Part shown: one piece after another, positions 11,531-23,637 of the stretch
Position numbering within the stretch: position 1 is the stretch's first letter
Layout: each line of letters starts with the position of its first letter
Assembly (NCBI GenBank): GCA_916700875.1
Contig: CAKAKS010000072.1
Location: 37,521,614 to 37,585,613, forward strand
Direction of reading: 5' to 3'
DNA: 64,000 nt
Origin: Sebastes aleutianus
Taxonomy: Eukaryota; Chordata; Actinopteri; Perciformes; Sebastidae
Notes under the pieces: model-generated
Seen by the model: the letters and a program-made list of their open reading frames with translations, nothing else
Database searches by the model: none
Told to the model about the DNA's origin: nothing
Translations under genes and position numbers: made by a program

Positions 11531-12314
11531 AGATGTCCTGAGCTGTTGACACATTAATTTTCAGACAATGTATGTGGAGATTTCTATGTGTTGTCAGCAG
11601 CGCAGTACATTTTTGAGGGTTTAAATTGGAATCAGACGCGATCCTGGTTTGAATTATTATCCGCTGTTGCAATGACTTTGCTTCATTTGCTGTCGTCACA
11701 CCAAAGACTTTGAGGAAGTCTGAAAAGATGATGATTACGCTCCAACTGGCGGCTCTCGGTGTCGGTACCTATTGGCACGTCCTCATGAAACTACTTACGG
11801 GGCTAGTACTTGCTGGTGAGCTACTGTGGAAGGCGACAGTTTTACACTATTCCACTGATTGACTGTTAATGTACCAAGAAACGTAGCAATGAGCCATTTT
11901 ATGAGGAAGGAAATGGACTCAACATGTTTGTGAGGCGGACACACAGTTACTCAGGACTGTATACAGTATGCGTATATGTTCAGGGGAACATATCATCGCC
12001 TCCTGTCTGACAACGGACTGCTGACCGTGTTGCGTCTATTTGTGCAGCAGTAACTCCAGCAGAGCAGGTTTATATAAAACTAATTCAACAGAGCTAGTAG
12101 GACAGCTTCCTTCATGTTGGGCGCTCCAGTGATTCCACTGAAACAAATTCATTTTGTCCAAAAGTTGACTATTTAAAATACTTTTGGGTGCAAGCTAACT
12201 GAGGTTGCTACTTGCTAGCATGCTCCTGGTCTGAACGGTCTGACATTTTGGGTAATGTTTGACCCAGTGAGGAACCAGATACAGTATATCAGTTTGCTCA
12301 CAGAGCGTCCAGTT
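11531..12314. other. Intergenic, no gene recognised
   Basis: No convincing coding sequence or recognised repeat. Confidence 0.4.
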
Positions 12315-12666
12315 CCAGCCCGTTCTCATTCCCAGGGCGTGAAATGCCTTTGTCACGGCCGCCGGCGTGCGTTACCTCCGCACCAGGCATCCTTTAGTGC
12401 TGGAAATGCTCCGGGCGTTCCATTAACTACAATGTAAATCCATCCGTGGCAACAGTAAACGCTCAGAGAAAGTGCGTGGTGACAGTTTAAAGAGTGAAAA
12501 AACACAAAGGGTGGGCAGAAGGGGAGGTGTATGGGTCCAACTAACACAAGGCTTTCATCCAGGAGACCGCTGTTCGTGTCCGGTGTGTTACGTTTCACTT
12601 TCACGTTGCAATCAACTGTTCATTCGTGTCCCGTGTAAGTGATGAGTTGGGATGAGAACGTGTTGG
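12315..12666 (+). mobile_element. Nonautonomous TIR element with 5-bp target duplication (family F)
   Basis: The termini read CCAGCCCGTTCTCATTCC and, on the opposite strand, CCAACACGTTCTCATCCC. They are flanked by the same five bases, CAGTT (12310-12314 and 12667-12671). A second copy with its own 5-base duplication (TCTGT) is at 60147-61130. A more degenerate copy starts near 19695. It has no coding frame, and I do not assign a superfamily. Confidence 0.75.
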
Positions 12667-14468
12667 CAGTTCACGTCCAGGACATATTTAGTCTAAATAG
12701 ATGTATTGTTGTCATAATTGGAGTAATGATGTCTGAGTTTATGTTTGATGCTAGTTTGATCCCTTATCTGTTTCTTTACAAGTTGATTTGCTGTATCTGT
12801 GTGTGATTAGATTTGAAATACAAGTGTTCTGCTGCTAACAGTTCATGTGATGAAGTAAAACATAAAGCTGCATGGATACTGTTTGGTTTGGATGAAGGGC
12901 CAGCTTTTTCTACTTTCAAAAAATATTTCTTTAAGAGTGACCATTTTCTTTTCATGGTTGAAACGTATCTCGTATCATTAAAATATCTGACGTATGAGTT
13001 TGTCAGATAAAATGCCGCCGTGCCGAAGCCCTTCACGAGCCCGTTGGATCAGATGAATCTTCAAAAGCAACAAACGCCCTCTTCCTCTGCCGCCTTGAAG
13101 GATGTTTACTGTCTCTAAACCATCGAGGAGAAACTCCCTCTAATATTCTACCATCCGCCTTTTCAGCCGGCACTCGGCGGCTTTGAACTTGTGGCGAGCT
13201 CCGTGTTTGATGTCAGCAGTCTGGAAGAAGCCTGAACCTGTGGTTTGGGTTGTGGTTTTGTCGGGACGTTACGTAAGCCGTCATTATTTTGCAGCTTCTT
13301 GCTCCGGAGGCCTCGGTTACATCATGGTTGAACTTTGCCGTGTGGCGCTGATGTTATTTTTGGCAAAGCAGTGTTATGCACCTGAATAGAGAAAGGCTGG
13401 CGCCGCACTCAGGAAGAAGGGGAAGAAGGAGGATGAGGAGGAGGGGGTGAGGTGAGGTGACAGGAACATTTGCTTCAACCAGCGAGGCTGTTAAAGACTC
13501 CGTGAAAGTTAAACGCTCCCCTGCTGATGAGTTTAGCAGTTAGTCCCTGCAGTCGGAAAGACTGAAGAGCGACGGGGAAGGAAAAAGGAAAGTCGTCCAG
13601 TTTGGAGCGAGTCTCCTTCAGTGACTGCTTTTACAGATTATGATATTCTTTTGAACTGAAAAAAAAACAAAAACCCTTACAGTCTTTGTTGGGCTTCGTC
13701 TCCTGCCTCTTAAATTGTCTGCGGTCTGGAAACATTTTCCTGACGAGAGGAGCTGGCGAGGCTCCGAGCTGCTGGACGGCTCCACTCTGCCATCATCATC
13801 ATCATCGTGGTGTCAACTCGGTAACGAGGCCGATTCTCAGGAACGGATCTCCTTCCATCTGCTTTTTAAGCTTTCTTCTTTTTTTTTTTTTTAAAAAAAC
13901 ATTTCTTTCTTCCAGGGAAATTCCGATCATTTCCCCTCCCGAGGCCTGAGCTGCTCCCTCCTCCCTACAGTTTATTTGGAAATGCAGGTTGGACTCGACG
14001 CCTTGTGAGACCGCCATCCCCCTCTAAAACTGGCAACCCCCCCACCCCGCCCCCCCACACACACACACACAGAATCCCCATCATGGCTGCAGATGTGGCA
14101 CATCTGGCTCCAGGAATGAGTCATTATTCTTGGCTCGCTCTGATGCTCCGCTCTCCTCTCTCTTTCTCTCTCTGCCGCCATGGCAACTGACGGATGTTTG
14201 GCAGGAAGTCCTTGGCACAGAGCCGGGCCGAACGAGTAAGAGAGCTGTGGAGCTCAGGGAAAGAGAGAGTGGTGTGTGTGTGTCAGAGAAACAGAAAGAA
14301 GAAAAAAAAGTGTGTATGCCCATGTGACAGAGTGAGAGTTAAAGTGTGTAAACAAAAGAGAGAGAGAGGCGAGGTGGGCGGGGCTTCAGTCTGGCGATGG
14401 TCCAGTCCGACCATAAAGCTCTGAATCTGAATCGAGGCCTCTGGCAGAACAAAGCTGTGTGCCACACT
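12667..14468. other. Unique intergenic sequence, becoming GC-rich
   Basis: No supported gene. The right part (about 13400-14450) is purine- and GC-rich, with short CA and GA runs. Overlapping frames on both strands come from simple sequence. It may hold regulatory elements of the neighbouring gene, but nothing in the sequence proves this. Confidence 0.4.

Positions 14469-14511
<43 letters not shown>
14469..14511. repeat. (CCG)14 trinucleotide repeat
   Basis: An uninterrupted run of about 14 CCG units. It yields poly-Ala or poly-Arg in false frames. It lies in a GC-rich patch with a run of 18 G at 14605-14622. Confidence 0.97.
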
Positions 14512-14513
<2 letters not shown>

Positions 14514-14604
14514 GCTTGGCAGCCACCACGTTTTCCCAGCAGCCCTTGCCTTGGCAGCTGGCCGACCTTTCCCTGCAGGCCTGCAAAGAGGATTAGGACA
14601 GAGC

Positions 14605-14622
14605 GGGGGGGGGGGGGGGGGG
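14605..14622. repeat. G18 homopolymer
   Basis: Eighteen consecutive G bases in a purine-rich context, close to the (CCG)n tract. Confidence 0.95.
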
Positions 14623-16180
14623 CGAGGGGAGGCGAAGGGAAAAAGAGAGCCTTGTTGTTTTTCTCTTGTCCCTTCACTTCGCCCCCGGTGACATCACCAC
14701 TGCTCTGATTCCAGATGCAAGGCGTCCAAAAGTGTTTTTCCCCGGGTTTATTTGACTTGGCCGTCCATTTTATAAACGTTGCGACGGGTGCTGTATCTCT
14801 GGGTGATTACGGGGGGGAGGAGCGCCCAAAATGGCGCCTCCTGCAGTCTGCAGTGTCGACAAAAAACAGTCCGCTCTTGTGTTTCTTGAAATATTAAAAA
14901 ATGGAAATCCGCTGCACAAACCAGATAATGTTTGGAGATACTGTGATGTTCGGTGGTGAATAAAGAGGTGGGGAAACGGAGTGTGACCTTATACCCAGCC
15001 GTCTGAGATCCTACCAGACTCAGTGTTTATCTTATTTGATCTTAGCCAAACTAGCAGCGAGGCGTCAGTCGGTCGGTTCACCACTTTAGTCCAGACTGAA
15101 ATATCTCAGCAACTATCAGATGGATCCCCCCCAAAAAAGGAGACTCTGATGATCCTATGACGTTTCCCATATTTTGGTTCTGAGTGGAATATCCAATGTA
15201 ATCTCACAGAAATACGTGAATTGACCACAACCTCTTATATATTTATGGTTTATTTGGTAGGGACAGATACAGCAACGTACATGAAACCTGCCTTGGCGGA
15301 GGTCTGTGCTCTCCGAGTTCACTTCTAGTTCATGGATGTAGCTATGTAAGAAGACAACTTAATCTTGTCTGCAGAGACAGTCATCAATGAACACAACACC
15401 AAACCTCTTTAAAACACTGAAAACATTCAGAGGTCGGGAACCAGACTGGAAGCTTTTATCCTTTCCTTGTCCAATCACCTTGTGTTCCCAGCACTTATTG
15501 ATTTAAATTTGTGTGGAGGTCTATCAATAGATCAGTGAGTCATTTCCTGAGCCTGTAGGAAGGTAGATCCGTCCATCAGATGGGGACGTTTCCAGGCAGG
15601 AGCGTTTACTGCTCAGAGAGGCCCGGCTCGGCCGACTCTGTGAAGAGGCTCCAGGCATGTAAATGAGATGGAGATGTGTTTGTTGAAATGGTAAACAGAC
15701 TGTTGTTGGTCCTGCGCCAACAGTCCTGCAGCTGGAAGAGAAGAAGAAGAAGAGGAAAGCAACAGCGGCGTCCCAGTAAACAGGAAGCAGTTCATTACTG
15801 GTAATATCCTGACAATAAAGTTATGTGCTGATAAGTGAGGAGATTAAAGTGCATCGCCCAGCCTCTGTTTACCCTCCACAGACAGGACGAAACACAACAC
15901 AACTGCTGGGTGGGGGCGTTTACCCAGAAGTCCCTGCAGTGAACTGTAACACAGCCTGCAGGGGAGTTTGGTGCTGACTGTCGGAGTGGCAGACGCCTCG
16001 ACTTGCCAAACAACTCAGGAAAACTACAAGTCATTGGACAAATACATTTTATATTGTTTATTTAGGAAAAAATAGGCCAACAGTGAAAAAGGTGCCACAG
16101 AGTTCATTACAGAACTAATATGCGGCCGTATAGGTCGTCTGTGCAAGCAGCTTATTATGACCCATATTAATGTTTGTTGT
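14623..16180. other. Intergenic, no gene recognised
   Basis: Mostly unique. A piece near 15085-15260 matches the degenerate CAGAGGATGAA-type repeat family loosely (ATATCTCAGCAACTATCAGA). No domain-bearing frame. Confidence 0.4.
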
Positions 16181-16189
16181 TAGGCGGCG

Positions 16190-16690
16190 AGTCTAGTGGC
16201 CGTAGCAATTATGACGGGAGCAAAGGAGGAAGTCAGGTGACGTATTATAAAGAGCGACAAGGTCCGCATAGGGAGAAGGTTGGGGTGGATGGAAAGGTCA
16301 AACAAACACAGGGCTTTCACCCAGACTGCTGTTCTTATCCTGTGTGAAACCAAAAGTCAACATGTTCTTCAAAGTTACGTACGTAACTGCATTACTACGT
16401 TAGTACGTAGCCTACGTCAGTTATTCCCAAAGACTGGGTCGGGACCCACAAGTGGGACGCAGGAGATTTGGTTATGGTCGCCAAATAAATTTTGTAGAAT
16501 TTCCTCCATAGTATTTTATTTAACATTTATATCTGCAGTACATCTTTGAGCCAATGACAATGGTCACGTGACAAACGTCACCAACGTAACTTACAAAAAC
16601 AAAACACCAGTCAACAACGGTCTCGAACACAAGCCTCCTGGTTAAAAGTCCTGTGTTTGTTGGACCCATCCACTACACATCCTGCCCACC
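16190..16690 (+). repeat. Dispersed repeat related to family F/G
   Basis: Contains ACACAGGGCTTTCACCCAGA, CTGTGTGAAACCAAAAGTCA and GTCCTGTGTTTGTTGGACCC. The same phrases recur at 19620-20010, 21350-21430, 58735-58780 and 60540-60610. This is one of the most frequent repeat families in the window. Full boundaries are not visible here. Confidence 0.6.
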
Positions 16691-18105
16691 ATAAGTGGTC
16701 TTTCTCGCGTTTTATACTACGTCACTAACTCTTACTGTAGCGTTTATACGTGGATGTGTTTACATTGCAGTCAGTACAGGATACATGGCGTACAAATGAC
16801 ACACGGAAATCAAGAAAGGCGTACTTATTGCAATGCCAAATGCCTTGCACATTATTGTCTTGTAACAACGACAACTGACAATGAAGAGTAAATAAATTCA
16901 ACACTTTAGAGACTTAACAAATTAGATGTTACAGAATAAAGTGGTGAGTAACTCTAGTAACATTAAGACATCAAACCAAAGAATTTCTCGGTTATTTTAC
17001 ATTGAAAAGCATCTGATTCATCAGAATCTGTTTCATCAGCAGTTCCACAGAAGGAGCAGAAATCCCCACAAATTCACAGGATGTGTTTAATGCCACATTC
17101 AACAAGTTGAAACAGAAATAAAGGAGGTGGCTTCCTTCGATAAACGCAGTGAACTGTTTACAGTCAGTCAAACCTCCTCATGAGTCAGTGGACGTTCGGC
17201 TGTAACAGTCAGTGAAGCATCGGTGCAGGAGGGGGGGGTTCTTAATAATTGAACTAATAGCTTTGTAGCATTAGCTTTGATGTGTTAAAACGGGTTTAAT
17301 TTTTAAACAGGGCGTTTGGTAAATGAAGCATCGCTGCACACAGCAAACAGGCTTTGATGATGTGGAACAGATGATGCATTCAGGGCAAAAAAATAAAACA
17401 CATTTCTGTTTTATCTCGCCTCAATCGGAGGCAACTGTCAGAGCTCCAGATAATTAGGGACTGGCCTCGAATTCAAACAGAGAAACAGATTAGCCTTCGC
17501 AGTCCCAGTGGGATCGACTCTAAACACGATGTTTAATGAAAAGCCGTTTGAAATGGTATTTACAAGCTTTTGGCAATTAATGATGTCTGTCAGCACAGAC
17601 TGAGAGATCTGCCAAACTGTTCTCTTCACATCTCGCAGTGTCTGAAGGAGATCTGAGTTTCACCTCCTTAATGAACCCGAATCAGCCAACAGCTGGTAAA
17701 TATGAACAAAGGTATGTGGACAGCAGCAGGACTGAAATCTTTTGGTCTTGAGTGAAATAACTTCTGGACAGACTGATGTGTAATTTGCTGTTGATGTCCA
17801 TGGTCCCCAGAGGATAAACCCTAATCATTTTGGTGTCCATTCCTGTATCACCACCATCAGGACAAAGCTTTCACTTGTTCATAAGAAACATCAAAAATGA
17901 ATTGAGAAATTGCCGTAACATTTACTGATCACATTCATACTCCACAGATGGATACATCAAACATTACGCCCATATGTGATAGATGTGATTGTGACACCCT
18001 GTTCACTAATGTGCTGCTATAACAGCCTCCACTCTTTGTAGTTTCACGCTCTCCGCCAGATGTTGAACCTGCTGCAGGGATTTACTTCCATTCAGACACA
18101 AGAGC
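16691..18105. other. Mostly unique sequence, possible conserved non-coding stretch
   Basis: No coding signal. The part at about 17430-17640 is free of repeats and has balanced composition and several TAAT/ATTA words, which would suit a conserved non-coding element. A fragment of the dispersed CAGAGGATAAA family lies near 17800. Confidence 0.35.
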
Positions 18106-18109
18106 ATAG

Positions 18110-18740
18110 TGAGGTCCAACAATGTCTACGTTTACATGCACAAAATATTCCAGTTTTTGCCCTTATTCCGAAAAAGACAATATTCCTACCAAAGTTTTTT
18201 CATGGCTAATGAAAATGAATATTCCACTAATATTTCTGTTTACATGCAGCCGTTCATACTCCGATTACATAACCGCTGGCGGACCTGTTCGAATGTGTGA
18301 ACAGAGCCTCCCTCTTTCATTCCTTCAACCACCTTCTTGAAAAGGTAGGCGTTGCAATAGTTGCACATTTCCAAAAACCTGTTTATATCCAAGTCTTTCA
18401 TAATGTTTAAAAGTAGGTGTGTTTCTCCTTCTTACCAGAAATGTGGGCTATTCTTATTTGTCATGTGTCTCTGCCAGCTAACTGTCAGCTAGTTGGTTTG
18501 TGTACAACGCACTGAGCTGACCGCAAACAGAGAAGAGGCTGTGTGTCGCAAACTGCCGTAAAAACCCCATCTGAGATGCATATTCTGAATGTGCCGTATA
18601 CATGTCCAAAGAATGCTCCTAAAACCTGAATAATATCCCACATGTCTCAATCAGAAAATGCTCCATTCGGATTATTTCGGCTCCTAATTCAGAATATCCA
18701 AACGGAATATGTTGTCAAATTCAGAAAAAGTTTTCCGCTG
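18110..18740 (+). mobile_element. MITE-like repeat with inverted TTTACATG / CATGT-type ends
   Basis: Starts with GTCTACGTTTACATGCACA and alternates ATTCC, GGAAT and TTCAGAAT words. It ends around AATATCCAAACGGAATATG. I recognise this pattern as a common fish MITE type. No open frame of note. Confidence 0.5.
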
Positions 18741-19349
18741 CAAAAAACAAAAATCTAATTTACTGCAGGTTTAAGGAAGCATTGAAACCATTTCATGGGA
18801 GCTTTAACTGTATTAGCTTAACTCTGCTGAGGTGATCAGACACTCAATCAGATGTTTACAGAGCTGATCAGACCTCCATCATGGCAGCCAGATGGGGTGT
18901 CGAGTCACCAGAAGCCCTCTTAGTAAAGCTGCTGATGAAGGAAATTAAGGATATTTCCGGTCACAGTGAGATCTGTGTCTGTAAACGGTTAATCATTCCT
19001 GGAGCTCCAGTTTGACCTCAACGTCACCTCCTAGCTCTGCCTTTTCCCGGGCTGATTTCCCATCGTGGCGGCTTCCTCCCCCATGTGAAGTTGCTAAGCT
19101 GAATAAACTGACTGGGTCGACCCCTGCAGACATGAGGCCAAGTCTGCAAATCTCCCATCAGAGTGGCCCACGGGGAGGCTATTTAAAGACCCCGCTGATC
19201 AGGCAAAACACACTCGACTGACAGAGCTTCATTAGCTCGTAGCGTCCCACATCCTGTGACTGGTTTACAGTCTGATACAGGATCTAGAACGTTTTGTTAT
19301 GTATATAATCAGCAGGGCGTACAGCTTTCTTAATTATTACACCATCCCG

Positions 19350-20481
19350 ATCTCATGGAAGGTGTATAAATAGCATGACATTTTAAGGACATTCCATGTG
19401 CCATGATAATGTATTTTAGGCTTTTCGTGTGTCATTTAACGCCACGTCATTACCGTGAAATGGTCTCGGTTATGTTTAGGCAACAAAACCACCTACTGTA
19501 TTTCGGTTTAGGAAAAACATCATGGTTGGGCTTAAAATAAGTACATAAACTAAGTAAAATATGTACGTAAATAATGTAACATGAGTATGGAAAACAGTTC
19601 AAAATAAGTCAACATCACAAACACCAGTCTCCTGATTGAAAGTCCAGTGTTTGTTGGACCATACACCTCCCCTCACACCCACCATAAATCAGTCTGTTCT
19701 TATTCCCAGGGTGTCAAATACCAAGGTGTGTGAGCTTTGTCAAGGCACCCTTGATCGCCGGTATGCGACGCACCAGGCTTGCCATTAACTACAATGTAAA
19801 CCCATCTGTGTCAATATTAAATATACAGTGAAAGTGCTGTGGTGACATAGTTCAAAGAGCGAAAGAGACACAGGGCTGGTGGGAGAGGAGGTGGATGGGT
19901 CCAACAAACACAGGGCTTTCATCCAGGAGACCGCTGTTTGTCTCCCGTGCGCTAAGTTTCACTTTCACTTTACAGTCAGCTGTTTGTTCGTGTCCTGTGT
20001 TCACAATGTCAAGTCACATTTTCACTGTACAAACATCGTAGTTTTAAGCCCAACCATGTTTTCATAAACCTAACTATAGTGGTTTTGTTGCCCAAAGTGT
20101 TTTTGTTTAATTCACAACATTAAGCATGTATTTACTGCGACCGGAAAGTAACGCCAAAGGGTTGTTAAGCACGTGTTGATTGCGCTAAGGGCGGTTTATT
20201 CACGGTTGTTACGTTACGTTAATATTTTAAGACAAACCTTGATCTTTTTTCTAACCATCACCAAGTAGTTTTGTTGCTTAAACCTAACAAATCATTTCAC
20301 AACGTTAACCATGTGTCATTGTGCATTTCTACAAGCGTGATACGAGGACGATAAACATATTCAAAAAACTTATTTTTTGGTTCAGATACGTCAACATTCA
20401 ACGTATCTTGTGGTTTGCAGAAACGTACAATGTCAACGTTTTTTTCTAGCGACTGGGTTGCTTTTTCTGTGTCCGTAGTCA
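19350..20481 (+). repeat. Nested dispersed repeats (families F/G)
   Basis: Begins CCCGATCTCATGGAAGGTGTATA, which is related to the block at 63858 (CCCGGTCTCACAGGAAGGCG). It continues with TTTAGGCAACAAAACC phrases, a family F-like piece at about 19695-20010, and TCAACATTCAACGTAT / GCAGAAACGTACAATGTCA blocks shared with 58880-58925. It hosts the piggyBac-like insertion at 20482-21135. Confidence 0.6.
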
Positions 20482-21135
20482 TTAACCCTCCTATTATCTT
20501 TGGGGTCAATTTGACCCCATTCAATGTTTAACGTCTCTAAATAAATGATTGACATCATTTTTTTTGCTTCATATTTAATGACTTTTCCTAATTTAATGGG
20601 GACAACTGGGTAAACATAAAATTAAAATGATGATATGTTTTCAATGTCCTGTACACATGCTGTACGCATCGGTGTTCTTTGGGGTCAATTTGACCCCAGG
20701 CTGTTTTAGCTGTATAAAACATATAAGAAATATCAACATTTTACACACATTTGTTTTGGATGATATTGAGGTCACTATAACATGCAACTTTATAATCTTC
20801 AAAAAGCTTTAGGGCCTTAACCTAACATAACCATAACTGTAGTAGTGCGAGAACCACTGATAGTTCACAGGACATGGGGGAGGTGAAACATCATTCTCGC
20901 GAGAACTTTGATATTTCCCCACGCTTTGGGGGCGGCAAAAATATGGTTCCTGTGAAGATATTGATTTTATTTAAAGGGCTATTTAGGTAGTCAACAAACA
21001 AACATAAAGTACCTGACACATAAACTTGGGTAACAATTTTAATTATTATCATTTTCTGGAGGTTTAAATTGCTGGGGTCAAATTGACCCCAAGGATAAAA
21101 GATGTTAGTAAATTTGAAGGTAACAGGAGGGTTAA
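20482..21135 (+). mobile_element. piggyBac-like MITE with TTAA target sites
   Basis: Bounded by TTAA on both sides (20482-20485 and 21132-21135). Terminal inverted repeats read CCCTCCTATTA and, on the opposite strand, CCCTCCTGTTA. TTAA targets with CCCT-type ends fit piggyBac-type elements. It contains three 17-base palindromes GGGGTCAATTTGACCCC (20502-20518, 20681-20697, and a variant with AAT at 21074-21090). It has no transposase and is inserted within the older repeat on either side. Confidence 0.8.
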
Positions 21136-21139
21136 TGTA

Positions 21140-21520
21140 AATAACTTTTAGGGGAATATTTTTTACCAAAGGAAAAAGTTTTTAAATATTAACTGTTACT
21201 CATGTCATTTATAGCACCCAAACACGTGGTTAAAACAAAACAAAAAATGCAACAAAACGTGGTTAGGATTAGTACAAACATCATAGTTTGTCTTAAAATA
21301 ACTACATTCGTTAAGTTATTTAATTTACGGATGTTAAATAAAATAAGTAAACGTTGTCTTTTGGTTTCACACTGGACACGAATGGCGGCCTCTTGGGAGA
21401 AAGTCCTGTTTTTGTTTGACCCAGCCATTCACCCGGACCACTTCTCTATGCGGACTTCCGCGGACTATGGTCAGAAATGTGTTTGTGATACGTCAAAATC
21501 AAACGTAATCTGAGAGAAAA
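21140..21520 (+). repeat. Continuation of the repeat interrupted by the piggyBac-like MITE
   Basis: Shares ACACTGGACACGAATGGCGG and GAGAAAGTCCTGTTTTTGTT-like phrases with the families at 16300 and 58740. No coding capacity. Confidence 0.5.
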
Positions 21521-22299
21521 TAAGTTTCCCTTGAAACGTAATTGACAATGCAGTTTTGTTGTACAGGAGCATAATTTTTAGGAGACCAGGCTGTCTTTAC
21601 TTATATTTCAGTGCACTAAAAAAACATTTCAGTTAAGGAGGTATTACTAATGGATAGGTTTAACTACTGTAGATATAAGCATATTATAGTGCGTCTCTGC
21701 AGCAGTGTTTCAGATCCCTCTGTGTTTTCTGTGAATGAGTGAATTCTGATGTAACACAGAGATCCTGAGCTCAAAATGTTAAAATAACACCTCCCGTCTG
21801 TGTTCTGTATGTATTTGAGTGCTGAGTGAATGATGTGGGAAACGTCGTCCATGCTGTCAGTTCATGTTTGTGTTTCCATTTGGGAAGTGAAATCACATGA
21901 GGGGTCTCCCCCCCTCCGCTCACGCTGTGGGAGGCAGCGACCGGATGATCAGTCAGCTGACTGAGGGGATTTATAGGAGGGTTAAATCTGCAAGTTGTAA
22001 AGGTTCATTAGGAGAAAGGCTTCAGAGACGACCAGCAGCCATGATGATGATGATAGGACACTCAGGTATCTACTGTATAACATCATACCAAGATGCTCTA
22101 TGGAGCAAAGAGAGCGTCCAAAAACATATATTATAAACTAACGCTGGGAATGCAGGATGGAGATGAACACATAGAGATGAACAAAGACAGTCTGGCAGAG
22201 GAACAGGGAAAACAAGGAAGTATATAAACCAGGTGGCAAAACCAGGGGCAGGTGTGTAATTGAGGGCAGGTGTGGTCAAATCATAACGTAGCAAACTGA
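21521..22299. other. Intergenic, no gene recognised
   Basis: Mostly unique. A short (GATGAT) run lies near 22041-22050. The last ~110 bases resemble the GGCAGGTGTG-rich text at 5100-5250. Confidence 0.4.
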
Positions 22300-22722
22300 A
22301 GCCTAACAGGCAACAACAGCTGTCAGTGTGTCAGTGTGCTGACTTGACTCTGACTTGCCCCAAACTGCATGTGATTATCATAAAGTGGGCATGTCTGTAA
22401 AGGGGAGACTCGTGGGGACCCATAAAAAACATTTTTATTCACATATCTTGAGGTCAGAGGTCAAGGGACCCCTTTGAAAATGGCCATGCAAGTTTTTCCT
22501 CGCCAAAATTTAACGCAGGTTTGAAACCTCCTTTGCGACAAGTTAGTATGACATGATTGGTACCAATGGATTCATATGATAACAGTATCTTCACTCTAGC
22601 TTTAAAAGTGAGCCCACTACAACCTAAAAATCACATATTATGTTAATGCGTTAAAGAAATGAGTGGCGTTAAAACGGCTTTGCGTTAAGGCTTTATTATC
22701 GCGTTAACTTTGACAGCCCTAA
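22300..22722 (-). mobile_element. hAT-like nonautonomous element, 5' part inverted (family E)
   Basis: Ends TTTGACAGCCCTA, the complement of the start at 11102, and matches that copy through AAGGGACCCCTTTGAAAATG and CAGTGTGTCAGTGTGCTGAC. The 3' half is missing. Confidence 0.75.
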
Positions 22723-23637
22723 ATAAAATACCTGTGTTACAAATTGTCATGGTGTCCCAGTGAATTGCTACTTGTGGTCCCCTTCACCTCCACCCATTCT
22801 TTATCATTTCACATTTACTACTGCTAGAGCCCAGGTATTAGTTATCTGAGTGTTTCGCTGGGGAAATAGAGAGTTGCAAGTATCGTTTGGTTGGATATCG
22901 TTCTTTTTCAAGGCCTGGTTTTATGGGGTCTGAAGCCATACATGCAGATATAAATGTGTCTATGCTTAATTCTTGTTGAGCATGAGGTCTTGAATGTCTT
23001 TAGTTTGGAAGAAAATCCTTTCAAATCAACATTTAGATCTGATTAATACCTTTGGGCTATAGAAATGAGAACTCAGGGAGTCTTGGATGTTACTCTATGT
23101 AATCTAAAATGCAGTGAATTCTTCTGTATTGCAGTTTCTGTGTTTTGAGGTTAAGACTTTAAGTAACCCTGCTGTATTTCACCTCTTTTCTTCTCCCTCT
23201 CCGGCTGTACATTTGCCTAAAATGCAGCTCATGTGTGAACGCCGTCTAGGATGCAAACGGCTCGCTGCTATTGCACATTTGCCTGCTGCAGGCCGAGGCG
23301 TCGCTGGGAAAACAGGACGCATTGTTCACCACTGCCTGCTTCTTACTTCCCTCTCACTTCCTCTCCCTCTCTTTCTCTCTTTCCATCAGCTGACGTTGGC
23401 GAGGGAGGCAGGTCATGTCATGATGTCGAGAAGCCCGACATCAGAGAGACGAGTGGAGATGGGCCTCGGCCACGTCGAGCCGAGAGCAGCGATGCAGACT
23501 GTGAGTAAGAGATGATGCTGCTGACTCACTGCTGGCCAGACATCAACTTTATGACACATCAGCTGGATGCTGAATTAATTGTCTCTGCATCATTTTGACG
23601 TTACACAATGTTTCTTTACTTCTGGGACTGTCTGTTA
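22723..23637. other. Intergenic, no gene recognised
   Basis: A + frame of 133 codons at about 23114-23515 crosses pyrimidine-rich text and lacks any domain or conserved start. I leave it uncalled. Confidence 0.4.

Noticed and set aside
14339..14708. Open frames with poly-Ala or poly-Arg runs
   Set aside because: Produced by the (CCG)14 tract in different frames; no domain on either side.
23114..23515. 133-codon + frame
   Set aside because: No recognisable domain, a pyrimidine-rich centre, and no splice or promoter support.
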